A stretch of DNA of 64,000 bases from Aristolochia californica (taxonomy: Eukaryota > Streptophyta > Magnoliopsida > Piperales > Aristolochiaceae): positions 23,218,922 to 23,282,921 of the forward strand of contig JARWKL010000013.1 of the NCBI GenBank assembly GCA_029961685.1, in the 5' to 3' direction. This document shows positions 45,370-57,450 of this stretch, piece after piece. Each line of letters begins with the position of its first letter. The first letter of the stretch is position 1. The translations under genes were made by a program, and so were the position numbers. Below the pieces are notes generated by a model. That model saw nothing but the letters and a program-made list of their open reading frames with translations, was not told the origin of the DNA and searched no databases.

Positions 45370-46622
45370 GCCCTGCATCTCACACCCACTCCCCTCTCGT
45401 CTCGGACTGCGCAGAGCAGGGCTCGCTCTCTTCCGACATACCCACCCTAGTCCGGAAACTAAAGTGAGTAGTATGATGAAGTTGTTCTTACTTTTTCATG
45501 CTTCTGTTTCTTAAATTTTGCTGAGTTTTGAGTGGTATTCTCTCGAATTTTCTCTGGTTTTGTGGCATGGTTTTCACAGTTTTTTTTTTGTTTGTCTCTG
45601 ATGCAATCTCTGTATGTAATACTCCTTTTCTATAGTTGGTTGTTTGATAAGTAATTTGTGTTAAAAATTAGTCTGATCATGAGTAGCTTGCTGTTTCTTT
45701 ATTATAGTTTGGCATAAGATGGTTTGGGTTTGTAAGGATGAGAATAGAAGTTTCCATTAGCGCAGTGGCTGGTCATCTTGTTTTCTACAATTTCTAGTGT
45801 CTCCCAGTTGAAGCACACACATGATTCGTTAGGATTTGTTTGACTTGTGCTTCTTCTTTTTTTGGTTAGGTGCTTGAAATTGAGTCCTAATATCAGAACA
45901 CTTCAACTTGCTCTAATTATGACAGATCGTATTCTGTTTTTCATCTCGTTGACATCTAGATAATGGTAGCTGGACTGGTGGGTTTTTTTTTTTTTTTTAC
46001 ACGATAAAAAATGATTATAATCCTTACTTTCTTTCAATTTATGATTAGCTGTTGATGTACACAATTTTCTTGCAATTGCATAAAAGTGCAGATAGTGTAT
46101 GAACACCACTCATTGGTTAAGAGTGCATGGTATGGCATGAAGATTTACAGCACAAGCTTCGGTTGCAAAATATTTGGGTCTTTGTGTTCTCTGATAAATT
46201 TTATAACTTTCTTTTTTTAGTCGCTATACACTTAGGATCGGTTACATTTTCACCTTTTTAGCGTAGAATTTATCCTGTTATACAAACAAGAAAATTTGGC
46301 TTAGCTGTATAAGCATATATTTTCTTGCCATCAAAGTCTTGATTGTGGTTTTCATATTATGAGCATTTCTTTGATATGTTGATTATACCATCTACAATAA
46401 GGTTGAGTTGATCAAAAGAAATGATGTCATTGGGAGACTGATATACTATTTTTCTAGTTGGGAAGCTCTGATCACCTGTGATTCCTCAATCTTTTGTTCT
46501 TTAATGAAGTAATAAATTCTGCAAAGTTTTTGTTGAAAACTTGAAAACATTCTGTTACTGTGTTTCTCAATCTCTCGATCTTGTTCTCTTTTTATTCCCC
46601 TTCTGCAGAGTAAGCTTATTCG
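45370..46622 (+). other. GBSSI 5' UTR exon and leader intron
   Basis: A pyrimidine-rich leader (about 45370-45463) ends at the donor AAA|GTGAGT. The intron 45464-46608 ends CCTTCTGCAG, and the second exon begins 14 bp before the start codon. A non-coding first exon with a long leader intron is usual for plant GBSSI genes. The transcription start is not fixed from the sequence. Confidence 0.75.
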
Positions 46623-49600
46623 ATGGCAACAGTCGGTGCATCACATTTTGTGTCCAGAAGCTCTCAATTTAACAGTGATCTAAAAACATTCACAACTAAT
46701 AGAGCACCCAACCTACGGAATCAGAGTGTTTCATACGATGGATTGGGATCTCTGAATATGGGTGACTTGCTTAGCATGCGATTGAAAGCAAAAGTGACTG
46801 CTGGACAAGTTAGACGGAAGGGATTGAAACATGGGAATGGCAGGCCTTGTGGTCTTGTAGTTGTATGTGCAAGTGGTATGAACCTGGTTTTTGTGGCTGC
46901 AGAGGTCGCGCCTTGGAGTAAAACTGGGGGACTTGGTGATGTTCTTGGAGGATTACCCCCAGCCATGGCGGTAATCGTTAGACTCTACTTTTGATTTTAA
47001 GAAACTGCTATGCTACATTTGTATTGGGTCTGATCTCTAAAATAATTTAAGATTTCCTGTGTGATTACTCAAAACTCATTTTGAATGTCATTTGCTAACC
47101 TTTGTGCTAGCCTTTTTTGAATGTCATCTTCTAACCTTTGTGCTTTCCCTTTCCAGGCTAATGGACATCGTGTCATGTCGATTGCACCACGTTATGACCA
47201 ATATAAAGATGCATGGGATACAAGTGTTTCGGTGGAGGTACTTGCTAGTATCCATTTACCATTATAACGATGGAAGTACTGAATTGTTACTGAAATCAGT
47301 TCTTTAATATGCAGCTAAAGGTTGGAAATAGAGTGGAAACTGTGAGATTCTTCCATGTTTATAAAAGGGGAGTAGATCGAGTTTTTGTTGATCATCCAAT
47401 GTTCCTTGAGAAGGTTAGTTCACAGGAAAATTATTTTGTTTCAATTTACGGTAGCCTGAAGTTACAGTGCAAGGTGGGCATCTGCTTATACCATGAATGT
47501 GTTTTTGAAGGTGTGGGCAAAAACTGGAGGGAAAATTTATGGCCCTACAACTGGAGTTGATTATACAGACAACCAGCTGAGGTTCAGCTTGTTATGCCAG
47601 GTGAACATTGTACCCCTCCTTGAATCCATCTAGTCATCTACTGAATGTGTTCAAATTTCATTTCATCCTGAAGAAGAAGTGTTTCTAAAATATAAGTTTA
47701 TTACATAATGTATGTCTCTATGGCTTCAGGCTGCTTTAGAAGCCCCACGGGTTCTTAATCTCAACAGCAATAAGTACTTTTCTGGACCTTATGGTATGTG
47801 ATTGTCTTAAATTTGTCTTGAACTAATTTCTGTTCTGTTGGTAAACCAATCTGATTCCAAGTTGGCTACTTGTGCGTGATGACCACAGGGGAGGATGTTG
47901 TGTTCATTGCTAATGATTGGCATACTTCTCTCCTCCCTTGCTACTTGAAAAGTATGTATAAATCCCAAGGGCTTTACAAGAGTGCCAAGGTAGAGTTTGC
48001 TTTATATGGTTAGTCGCTTTTTATTTACTTCAACTTGAACTTCACTATCTGAAGGAAGAAAAATAAAATAATAACTTAAACGCAATACTGAAAAGATCAA
48101 ATTATCCTTTCAGGCTGTTTTCTGCATACACAACATTGCCTACCAAGGCCGATTTGCTTTCTCAGATTTTTCGCTTCTCAACCTCCCTGAGACATTCAAA
48201 AGTTCTTTTGATTTTACGGATGGGTAGGATTTTTGAAGTTCCCTTTCTTGTGACAATTGGCAGTTTCACTGGTAGGATTTTCTTTTCTCTTGCTCTTGGA
48301 TGTTCAAAGAAAGTTGCCTGTGCAGGTACAATAAGCCAGTGAAAGGAAGGAAAATTAATTGGATGAAGGCAGGAATATTAGAGTCCGACAGACTCATGAC
48401 CGTGAGTCCATATTATGCTCAAGAGCTTGTCTCGGGAGAAGATAGAGGTGTGGAATTGGATTCCATCATTCGTTTGACTGGGATTACTGGAATTGTCAAT
48501 GGAATGGATGGTCAAGAGTGGAACCCAGCAACCGATAAATATATTAGCATTAACTATGATGCCACAACTGTGAGAACCGTGTAGATCCCTGTTATTTATT
48601 TTACTTTTCCTTTCTTTCTTTAGGATAGGGAATCATTATGGATGGAAGATTATCTTTTCAGGTGCTAGAAGCTAAAGCTGTTTTGAAGGAAGCACTGCAA
48701 GCAGAGGTTGGGTTACCTGTAGATCGGAGTATCCCTGTAATTGGCTTCATAGGTAGATTGGAGGAGCAGAAAGGTTCAGATATTCTGGCTGCAGCTATTT
48801 CAGAATTAGCTGATGAAAATGTTCAGATAATTGTTCTTGTAAGTCTTGGAATTCTGGTCCAATAAATCATATGCTATTTACTTTTGATGTTTTCCTTCTC
48901 TGCTATTCACTCATGTCATTCATTGGCTCTACAGGGGACTGGCAAAAAGTATTTGGAGAAGCAGATTGAACAGTTCGAGACTCTATATCCAGATATGGCA
49001 AGAGGGGTGGCAAAATTTAATGTCCGCCTTGCTCATATGATAACAGCTGGTGCTGATATAATGATTATTCCGAGTAGATTTGAACCTTGTGGTCTTATTC
49101 AGTTGCAAGCAATGCAATGTGGAACGGTATCTCTCCTTACCATGTGAATCCTTTCATAATTTTTAAACTGCCAAATTTGTACGTATATTTCATATTTAGG
49201 ACTTACAAGAACTAACAATTTGAAAACATGTTTTCAATCATTTTTTGGAAGTCTCTGGAATTTTTTTTCTCTTTTTGGAAGAAAGTTTGTTTCCTGAGTT
49301 AATTGATGTGTTTTAGGTGCCTCTTGTGGCCTCAACTGGTGGGCTCGTTGACACTGTTAAAGAAGGTTACACTGGATTCCACATGGGAGCCTTTAATGTT
49401 GATGTAAGTAGCAACATTTAGCCTTGTGTCCGTGTATGAATTACGCCATTCTCCCCTCTTCCGTCATTGACCGACTGCAATTTCTTTTTCATTTCAGTGC
49501 GAAATAGTAGATCCTGCCGATGTCGCTAAAGTTGTTGCAGGCATCGGAAGAGCATTAGCGGTTTATGGTACACCTGCTTTCAAGGAAATGGTTAACAATT

Positions 49601-49828
49601 GCATGGCTCAAGATCTTTCCTGGAAGGTGATTCAAATGACATATTAATGACCGTCTCCGAATGTTTTTGTTATGCTCAGTTTACTGATTCACATTCTGCA
49701 TTGGCACACAGGGACCGGCAAAGAAATGGGAGGATTTGCTGCTGAGCCTTGCGGTTGCTGGCAGTGAACCTGGTATTGATGGAGAGGAAATTGCTCCTCT
49801 TGCCAAGGAAAATGTTCCCACTCCATGA
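46623..49828 (+). CDS. GBSSI: Granule-bound starch synthase I, plastid precursor
   Basis: Adds ADP-glucose to growing glucan chains inside starch granules and makes amylose (glycosyltransferase family 5, EC 2.4.1.242). Thirteen coding exons, all with GT-AG introns: 46623-46970, 47157-47237, 47315-47413, 47511-47600, 47730-47793, 47889-47989, 48114-48223, 48326-48569, 48662-48838, 48935-49126, 49317-49403, 49498-49626, 49712-49828. They sum to 1839 nt, 612 aa, normal for the family (about 605-615), with no stop or shift. Residues 1-82 form a Ser/Thr/Arg-rich plastid transit peptide; the mature part starts near CASGMNLVF. The ADP-glucose loop [11 protein letters not shown] is at 100-110 and the C-terminal STGGL at 508-512. 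Other family marks are [35 protein letters not shown] and the end KENVPTP. The gene looks functional. Confidence 0.97.
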
Positions 49829-50390
49829 AAAGTTCATATCCTGCAGCTATTAGACTAACAAAATAACCATATAGCCATGCTACTCCTGAGTATCCGCTCT
49901 ATCTGGTTGTATATATCAATGGGAGCCATGGTTGAAAGCTTGTTATGCCTATAGAGCCACTTGTGCATTTCTATTCTGAGAGTAGCTATTTCGTCTGAAG
50001 CTCCGTATAAGAAAGTGTTTGATGTGTTTTCCGACTAGCAAATTTACACAAACGATGTTGACCTATATGTAGATGGCAAAGAACAAGCTCATTTTCGAAT
50101 AATTGTGGGAAGCTGCTTGTGGAATGATTTGTAGACAAATGTGCCTGATAAATCTTCTATAGATTTAAGTAGATGTGAACTAGAGAGTTCAGATTTGCCT
50201 AGTTTTCTAGCAAATATGGATGAGATTTATTTACGTTTGCCCAACTTTGTTCTATCTAAGAATTTCACTCAAATTTATCTACCCCTTTTAGACTTATTAT
50301 CTGCCCACTCAAATTTTTAAATGCCTCCTAATTTTTTAACTCCTTTTTACATCACCAAAATTTTTAAAGAGGACTATAGATATCCCTATA
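49829..50390 (+). other. GBSSI 3' UTR and downstream DNA
   Basis: Contains the 3' UTR. No single poly(A) signal stands out; AATAATTGTG at 50099 and GATAAATC at 50148 are candidates. It is AT-rich from 50220. Element D begins near 50390, only about 560 bp after the stop codon. Confidence 0.55.
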
Positions 50391-50827
50391 AACATTCCCC
50401 CCACTTAATCATGCAATGTGTAGATTTTATTATGTATATCTACTTTTACACTTCCCATATAGTCATGCATGTAATCATTTATAATTAATATTAAATAATA
50501 TTACAATCAGAGCACAACTCTCTTTTGAGAGAACTTAAGACCATATATTGTCTCAATATTTACATGTGCAAGGTATTATACAATGACTCAGTGGTTAAAA
50601 TAGGGGGTGGAGCTGCATTGGCAATGGTTCCATCCCCTAATACACTCAATGACATAGATCAAATATGGATGAGTAATATGGAAATTACATGCAATGTGAT
50701 CTCAGACATACCTATTTCCAACTAGTCATTCTTTAGTCTTTAATGAGATCTTTCCAAAGTCCTTAATGCAATGTGAACATTGTACATAGAAAAATACAAA
50801 CAAGTTCAGAAATAGAATCATAAGCAA

Positions 50828-51540
50828 TCAATTTTTATTACGTAAAAAATCGAATAACTCAATATCTAAAGCAAATATATAGTACAGAAATGACTCCCAA
50901 TAAACCAAGGAATCCTTAGAAATAACGCCCATATGAGCAGTGTGCTCATGAAAGACCTTAGACATTAAGCCCTTGGTTAATGGGTCTGCTAGCATAGAGT
51001 TCATTCCTAAATGTTTTATAGAAATCTGTCTATCCTGAACTCTCTCTTTAACAACTAGAAACTTGATGTCGATAAACTTCGACTTCGTTGAGCTCCTATT
51101 GTTGTTCGAATAAAGTATAGCCGAGTTATTGTCACAGTAAATTTTTAATGGCCTGTCAATGTCATCTACCACTCGCAACCCAATGACAAAGTTTCACAAC
51201 CATATCCCATGGTTGGACACCTCAAAATAAGCAATAAACTCCATAGTCATGGTTGAAGAAGCTATGAGAGTCTGTTTAGTAGACTTCCATGAGATAGCAC
51301 CTTCACCCAACATAAATATATAGCCTGATGTGGAGCGTTTGCTATCTTGGCATCCCGCAAAGTCAGAGTCAGAGAACCCAATGATCTCTAAACTGTTTGA
51401 TTTCCGATAAGTGAGCATGTAGTCTTTTGCTCTCCTCAAATAATGCATCACGCGTTTGGCTGTCTTCCAATGTTGCATACCAGGATTGCTCAAATATCTG
51501 CCCATAACTCTTATTGTAAATGCTATGTCGAGACGAGTAC
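50828..51540 (-). pseudogene. RNase H of element D
   Basis: 51194-51505 encodes GRYLSNPGMQHWKTAKRVMH, then IIGFSDSDFAGCQDSKRST, GYIFMLGEGAISWKSTKQT and LIASSTMTMEFIAYFE. 50828-51178 continues with IYCDNNSAILYSNNNRSS, FIDIKFLVVKERVQ, LADPLTKGL and the tail. All conserved blocks are present; a frameshift lies between the two pieces near 51180-51195. Confidence 0.9.
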
Positions 51541-52500
51541 AAACTTAAGTGTACATTAGACTCCCTACTACTAATGCATAGAAAATTTTTTGCATCTCTT
51601 TTCTTTCAAGATCATTATTAGGGCATTGTTTGAGACTAAACTTGTCTTCTTTAGCGACGAGTGTGTCTCCTGGTTTACTATCTTTCATGCCTAATCTGCT
51701 CAAAACCTTATCGATATAGCTCTTTTGTGACAACCTAAGGATACCTTGAGAACGATCTCTAAGTATCTGAATACCTAATACAAAAGAGGCATCACCAAGA
51801 TTTTCCATCTCGAATTTCTTAGTCAAAATTTCTTGGTTTCGTGTAGTAACTACTAGCGAGCAGAATGTCATCGACATATAATATCAGGAAGATGTATTTA
51901 CTCCCACTGAACTTATGATATACACAATCATCAACAACATTCACCTCAAAATCGTACGATGTGATGACTTGATAGAACTTGTGATACCATTGATGGAAAA
52001 CCTATTTGAGACTATCGATGGATTTCTTCAATTTATAGACCATAGATTTTGGATCTCCAGATACAAATTTTTCTGGTTTTACCATATAAATTATCTCATC
52101 AATGTCTACATTTAGAAACACAATTTTGACATTCATCTGATGTAGCTCTAGATCTGAATGAGCCACTAGTATCATTATTGTTTTAACAGAGTCTTTCAAG
52201 GATACCGGAGAGAAATTCTCTTTGTAGTATATGCCTTCCTTTTGAGTAAAACCTTTAGCGACTAGACAAGCCTTATATCTCTCGACATTGCCCTTTGAAT
52301 CCCTCTTGCTTGTAATGGGTTGTAAATATCCATTTACAACCAATGAGCATCGCACCTTTAGGCAACTCGATGAGATCCTAAACGTCATTGTCTTTCATAG
52401 ACTTCATCTCATCCTTCATGGCATCAATCCATTGTTGAGAGTTAGAACTACGTAAGGCTTGACAGAAGTTGATCGGGTCATCTTCTGTCTATCCGTCGTC
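51541..52500 (-). pseudogene. Reverse transcriptase of element D
   Basis: 51545-51877 encodes MENLGDASFVLGIQILRDRS, then GILRLSQKSYIDKVLSRLGM and VVGSLMYT. The catalytic ILYVDDILLAS box is intact at about 51850-51882. 52002-52388 gives YLQPITSKRDSKGNVERYKA, KGFTQKEGIYYKENFSPVS and the DVDIDEIIYM-like block. At least one frameshift lies near 51880-52000. Confidence 0.9.
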
Positions 52501-52512
52501 ATCCTCATGTTC

Positions 52513-53660
52513 TTAGAGAAAGATGATATAATCATCTAAAATTGCATTTCTCATCTCCCTAGTGGATCTCCTTAATAGAACTTCTTGAGGTTGTTGAGTT
52601 TGTTCTAAAGGTAGTGTTTGAGGAAGAATCTGATTGTTATCTTGATCTGGAACAATGTCAGGAATAGGAGCCTGAACATTGTCCTCTAGTGCCTGAATTG
52701 TATCTTGAACAACAATAGGTATGGAGACCTCATCATTGTCAATAACATATTCTTCTTCAAAGACAACATTCCTTATGTTTTCTTCCCCTCCAAATTCAAT
52801 ATCCTCAAAGAATCTCGCATTTTTCGTTTCAAAGAAGGATCTTGATGTGGGATCATAAAACTTATAGCCCAGAGAGCATTCAACGTAACCAACAAAATAA
52901 TAGCTAACCATCCTAGAGTCCAGTTTTCTTTCATGTGGCCTATAAGGTCGTGCCTCAACTGGACAACACCAAATGTGCAAGTGCCTAATGCTAGGCATCT
53001 TGCTTGTCCAAAGCTCATAGGGGGTTTTGACAATTGCTTTGCTCGGTACCCTGTTAAGGATGTACATTGTGGTCTTTAAAGCTTCTCTCCAAAGTGACTC
53101 TGACAAGGAGGAATGATTGATCATACTCCTTACCATATCCTTAAGAGTTCGCTTTCATCACTCTACAACATTGTTCATGCTGGGTTTGTCTAGCATAGTG
53201 TGTTGCGGAATAATTCCACACTCTTTGAGGAAAATTGCGAAGGGTCTTGGACATTGTTCTCCTGATCCATCATACCTTCCATAGTATTCACCACCACGGT
53301 CAGATTTGACAGCCTTTATTTTCTTTCCATGTTGAAGTTCAACTTTAGCTTTGAAAGACTTGAAAACGTCTAGGGATTGTGACTTCTCGTGTTTTAAATA
53401 TAGGTAACCGAATCTAGAATAATCGTCTATGAACGTAATGAAGTATTGTTGTCCATTCGTTGAAGTTGTAGGGAATGGACCACAAATATCTGTATGTATA
53501 AGTTCTAAGACGTTTGTAGCTCTTTCGACACCTAATTTTCTAATGTTTGTTTGTTTCCCCTTGATGTTCTCAACACAAACTTGGAAGTTTGTAGTATCTA
53601 GGGGTTCAATAATTACATCTGACACAAGCCTTTGAATTCTCTGTTTAAAAATATGTCCTA
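52513..53660 (-). pseudogene. Integrase of element D
   Basis: 53158-53625 has ERATNVLELIHTDICGPFPT, QYFITFIDDYSRFGYLYL and KIKAVKSDRGGEYYGRYDG, so the first two catalytic Asp residues and the Gly-Gly-Glu-Tyr context are kept, unlike elements A and C. 52513-53136 has [37 protein letters not shown] and the C-terminal [11 protein letters not shown] block. A stop codon after MNNVVE (near 53157) separates the two. Confidence 0.9.
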
Positions 53661-53670
53661 AACGTTTGTG

Positions 53671-54700
53671 TCATAATGTGGCAGAACTCTCACTTAATTT
53701 TTGCTTCGTACCACGCAAACTTGTTTGCAGTATTTTGTTATAGGAGCTAACAAGATCAAGCATATACAAATTATCAATTAAGGGACCAAAACCAACAAAA
53801 TTTGAATTTTGGTAGAAACTAACTTTATTATTTCCAAAAGAACAAGAAAAACCTGATTTGTCCAAAATACAAATAGAAATTAAATTTAGCCTAAAATACA
53901 GTGCAAAAAATATCTCAAATAAATCCAAATAAAACCCAGTGTTTAATTGTAATATGAAATTTTCTATAGCCTCTACCGTAAATTTATTGCCATCGCCCAC
54001 AAAGATGAATTTTTCAGCATCACTTGGCGGTCGGCTCCACAAGCAACCCTGCAAAGACATACTTATATGAGTGGTAGCACCATAATCTACCCACCAAGTA
54101 TCTTTAGGTATAGAAGCTATCTTTAGGTCGAGGCCAAGTGAGCATTTTCAGTCTTATCCCATTGATGCCTCTCTTCCTCTTGCACACAGTGAGATATAAG
54201 CTCATTTAGGGACCATTTGTCCTTCTGAGTGTTATAAATCACTTTGAATTACCCAAAGTGTTTAGGAAGAAATATCAAAACCAAGTGCGCGAGCAAGTCC
54301 TCAGACAACTCCATCTTAAATGACTTGAGTTTTGACGCGAGATAAGACATCTCCAAGATGTACGCCCTTATGTTCCCTTTGCCCTTATACTTCATCGAAA
54401 AGAGTTTAGCCAAAAGGCTACTCACCTCCGACTTTTCGTTCTTGGCAAAATATTACTCAATGTCTTCAAGGAACTTCTTAGCACTCTTGCTTTCAGTAAT
54501 AGAGCCCCAGAAACGCTTCCGAAATGGAGCGTTTCATGATCATCAAACACATTCGGCTAGAGCGATTCCACTTCTCAATTTTAACCTCATTGAGGTTTTT
54601 TAGAGTAGAAGTGGGTTGTTCTGCCCGAAGTGCAAGATCCAAATCCATACAACCGAGGACAATTTCCACGTTATCTTTCTAGGCCTTAAAGTTCGTCCCA
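53671..54700 (-). pseudogene. gag, protease and pre-integrase of element D
   Basis: 53671-54060 encodes CLWSRPPSDAEKFIFVGDGN, KFTVEAIENFILQL and NLISICILDKSGFSCSFGNN, the spacer between protease and integrase. 54090-54700 contains gag in broken frames; the minus strand there has short blocks around aspartate/leucine-rich codons but no clean domain. The zinc knuckle was not found. Confidence 0.7.
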
Positions 54701-55921
54701 CTTAGCATTAGGATGTTGCTGATTTGGATAGTAACATTCGTAGCATTAGCAACAAAAACTATATATAGAACAAAATAAACAAGTATACTCACATTAACTA
54801 GTATGTCATATGAAGAAAAACAAGACATGTACAAACAATCCAAATTGGGGACCCATCTCAAGATACCTAGTACAACATTAATTTCTAGTATTTGGACAGA
54901 GAAATTAACTGTAAGCGGTACTCTCAGTGTAATGATCAAAGACTAACAATTAGTTCTGTCAAACAATAGCCTTTCTTTGGACCGACTATTGTTCACATGA
55001 AAAGTCTTTATAATTGTCACACATTTATCATCATAGGCGTGTTGTTGATTTGGCCAAACTGTGTCTTTCTTTGGGCCGAGCACAGTTTACATAAATAACT
55101 TCATAGAAACATCTATGTATTTTTAGTCAAATCAATCTACACTACAAAGGTTACTTTGACAATATGTAGCTTCAATCAATTTGATTAAAATACTAGACCA
55201 ATTGCATAAAAAATAGGAATTTTCACAATTAAAAATCAACTTAAATATGCACATTACAACTATATGTGCATGCTTAAAATATTCATATGAATGGAAACTG
55301 CATAAAAAACAGATTCGGCAATTTTTGCAATTTAATATATATGAATTCTTTATCCAATGAGAACACACAAATGACGAGAGGAACAATGGTCATCTTCGCT
55401 TAAATGAAAATCTTGCGCGAGGGTTCGAATCCCCGCAGGTGCAAAAAAAAAAAAAAATTGATTTTGAGAACCAAGTCAGCGCAGCGAATTGGAACGGGCA
55501 AACCGACTCAACCCGTCAGAGTCAACCTGAATCGCCCAATTCGACCCTTAATGTCCGAGTCGCGTCAACCCATCCGACTTGTCTCAACCCCCAGTGAGTC
55601 ATCTCAACCAGTTCGAGTCGACTCGTTATTTAAATGAAACAGAGCCTAATTTTCAAAAAAAAAAAAATTATTTTTTTCCTACCCACACGGGAGGTCGTCT
55701 TCAACCTCTAGCCACGCACAGAGGGGATGCTTAGGCTTCCTCCCTTGGCCCACCGCTGGCATCCGACGACGACACTAGCCAATTACAACGCTGGATAGCG
55801 ACTCTCCTCAGAGGCCTGAGAACTAAAACCAAAAGCTTTTGCAGAGCGTCGCTTTCCAAGAAATATCATCGTATCTGAGAAATTCTAATAATCTAACAAC
55901 AATGACCGTTGTGATTACACT
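54701..55921 (-). other. Leader of element D
   Basis: Non-coding. It includes a GACTC/TCAACC-rich stretch (55490-55630) with GGGTTGA boxes on the element sense strand, and an A-run at 55443-55458. The primer site next to the LTR is decayed (AGTGTAATCACAACG where AGTGGTATCAGAGC would be expected). A B-box-like GGTTCGAATCC lies at 55420-55430. Confidence 0.5.
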
Positions 55922-56392
55922 TGTTAGAATAACCGTAATCTTTAAATCTAAATCTAGAATTTGCATTATGCTAGAAGATTAGGATTCGAGATATGGGATA
56001 AATACCTGGATCCATTCCGAATGATCGTCTTTCTATTGCGGAATTACTACGACTAACGGATTAATGGTTTTGTGATCTTCCTTCACTAAATCACCTTTAT
56101 TCCACTTCGGGACCGTCGTTTCTCTTCCGGATGGGGAGAAGATAAACTGTGTTTTTTATTTTGTCTCTAGGGACCACAACCCTAATCTTCTATTTATATT
56201 GTTTAATTAAGGTTCCTGTAATTCCCTAATTAAGACAATATGGGTATCTACTCAATCGGCCCATATTCATTCTTTAGCAATCTATGGGCTTACCAAAATT
56301 AGACCACTTAATTTTAGCCCATTCCGGTAAAAAGTAAATATAATTGAATAATTAAATATGTTGGCCAAATTAGATTAGGAAAATTTCCTAAC
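55922..56392 (-). repeat. 5' LTR of element D
   Basis: Minus-strand ends TGTTAGGAAATTTTCCTAA and ACGGTTATTCTAACA. The start is itself palindromic (TTAGGAAATTTTCCTAA). TATA-like AACAATATAAATAGAAG occurs near 56185-56201. 471 bp. Confidence 0.75.
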
Positions 56393-57450
56393 ACAATGTT
56401 TCTCATATAGAGACTTATGCCAATTTACAAAAGCTTACAATCATATGGATTTACAACAATAACTAAGTTATCCAACCTAAAAGATATTTTGTAACAATGA
56501 ACTAGGTTGTTCTACCTAGATTCACAAAAAGGATTTTTCTATATAAACTTAATAGGCACACAAGCCTAGACCATCATAAGGATTATCAACACCACTTGCC
56601 AATACAAGTTCTTACAACTCAACTGCAACAAACACAATTTCTTAGCTTTTACTCCTTAGCTGTATAGGCTTTTCTCAATCAGTTTAAGATGAGGATGGTT
56701 TGCCTTGCCAAGGCTTGACCCAACAAGGAAGGGGACTTGCTTTGCAATTCAGCCAAATACAATCTAAATTAGAAATATTTCACAATTCAAGTATAAATGA
56801 TAAGCATAGCCAATCCTATATGCCTACTTATGTAATAGCAACTCAATAACCATAATGACTTGATTTAAAAAATATAATCTCAAAGTAAATCTTAAATTGG
56901 TTTTTCAAATAAGGGGGAAGCATACTGAGTAGCTCAATAGAGTAAATGGTTTCAAGTATAATCCATGAGTAGTAGTATGAACTTTAATGAATTATTTCAA
57001 AGTCCAATAACACTAGTTTAGTGTATTCGACCAAGAACAATCAATAGGTTTTAAAGTAAATGCATGTAAATACTTGGAACTTTTTCAATTCTTCCCCCAA
57101 AATACTAAAATTCTACAAAAGCCCCTTCAAATTTTAAGTGCTAGAGTGATTACTATGATTTCAAAGTATGAACTCAATGTTTCTAGCTACAAAGATGTTA
57201 TGTAAATAAATATTTCAAAGTAGAATCTCATAAATAGTTAATCAAGAAGGAATTGCTCAAATTTTGACTTCCTTTAAGAGTTCAAGAGGGCTAAATCTCA
57301 AATCCAAGTGTAGGACCAAGAGTACTTTGAAATTTCACTTTGGTAGCCATTAGAAACAAGTTTGGGTGGAGATCCTCTTACAAAGAAGTCTCTCCAATGT
57401 CCAACAAAGTAGTTGTTAGTGCTAGGAAATGATATTGTCTTTTTGAAAAA
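56393..57450 (-). repeat. Repeat F, minus copy
   Basis: Matches 12750-13980 in reverse orientation over blocks such as ATTGAGTTGCTATTACATA (13460 counterpart: ATTGAGCTACTCCCACATA), GGTCTAGGCTTGTGTGCC and GGCATAAGTCTC. It is non-coding. Element D begins exactly where this repeat is interrupted, so D inserted into it. The lineage is unknown; it could be an LTR or internal part of an old retroelement. Confidence 0.55.

Larger units (their letters stand above)
50390..56392 (-). mobile_element. Ty1/copia retrotransposon (element D), fairly intact pol
   Basis: Minus-strand order: 5' LTR (56392-55922), GC-rich leader, gag (decayed), pre-integrase, integrase, RT, RNase H, then about 430 bp to a polypurine tract (AAGTGGGGGGAAT, about 50407-50395). 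It is the best preserved copia copy here, broken by a few frameshifts and stops. A 3' LTR matching the 5' one is not visible: beyond 50394 the minus strand reads TGTTTATAGGGATATC, unlike TGTTAGGAAATTTTCC. The left end is therefore uncertain. Confidence 0.85.

Noticed and set aside
50525..50725. 66-codon plus ORF after GBSSI
   Set aside because: Lies in the non-coding 3' part of element D on the opposite strand; no features.
55405..55445. tRNA-like B-box GGTTCGAATCC followed by an A-run, suggesting a SINE or tRNA
   Set aside because: No A-box at the right distance, no acceptor stem and no second copy in the window; kept only as a remark in the element D leader.
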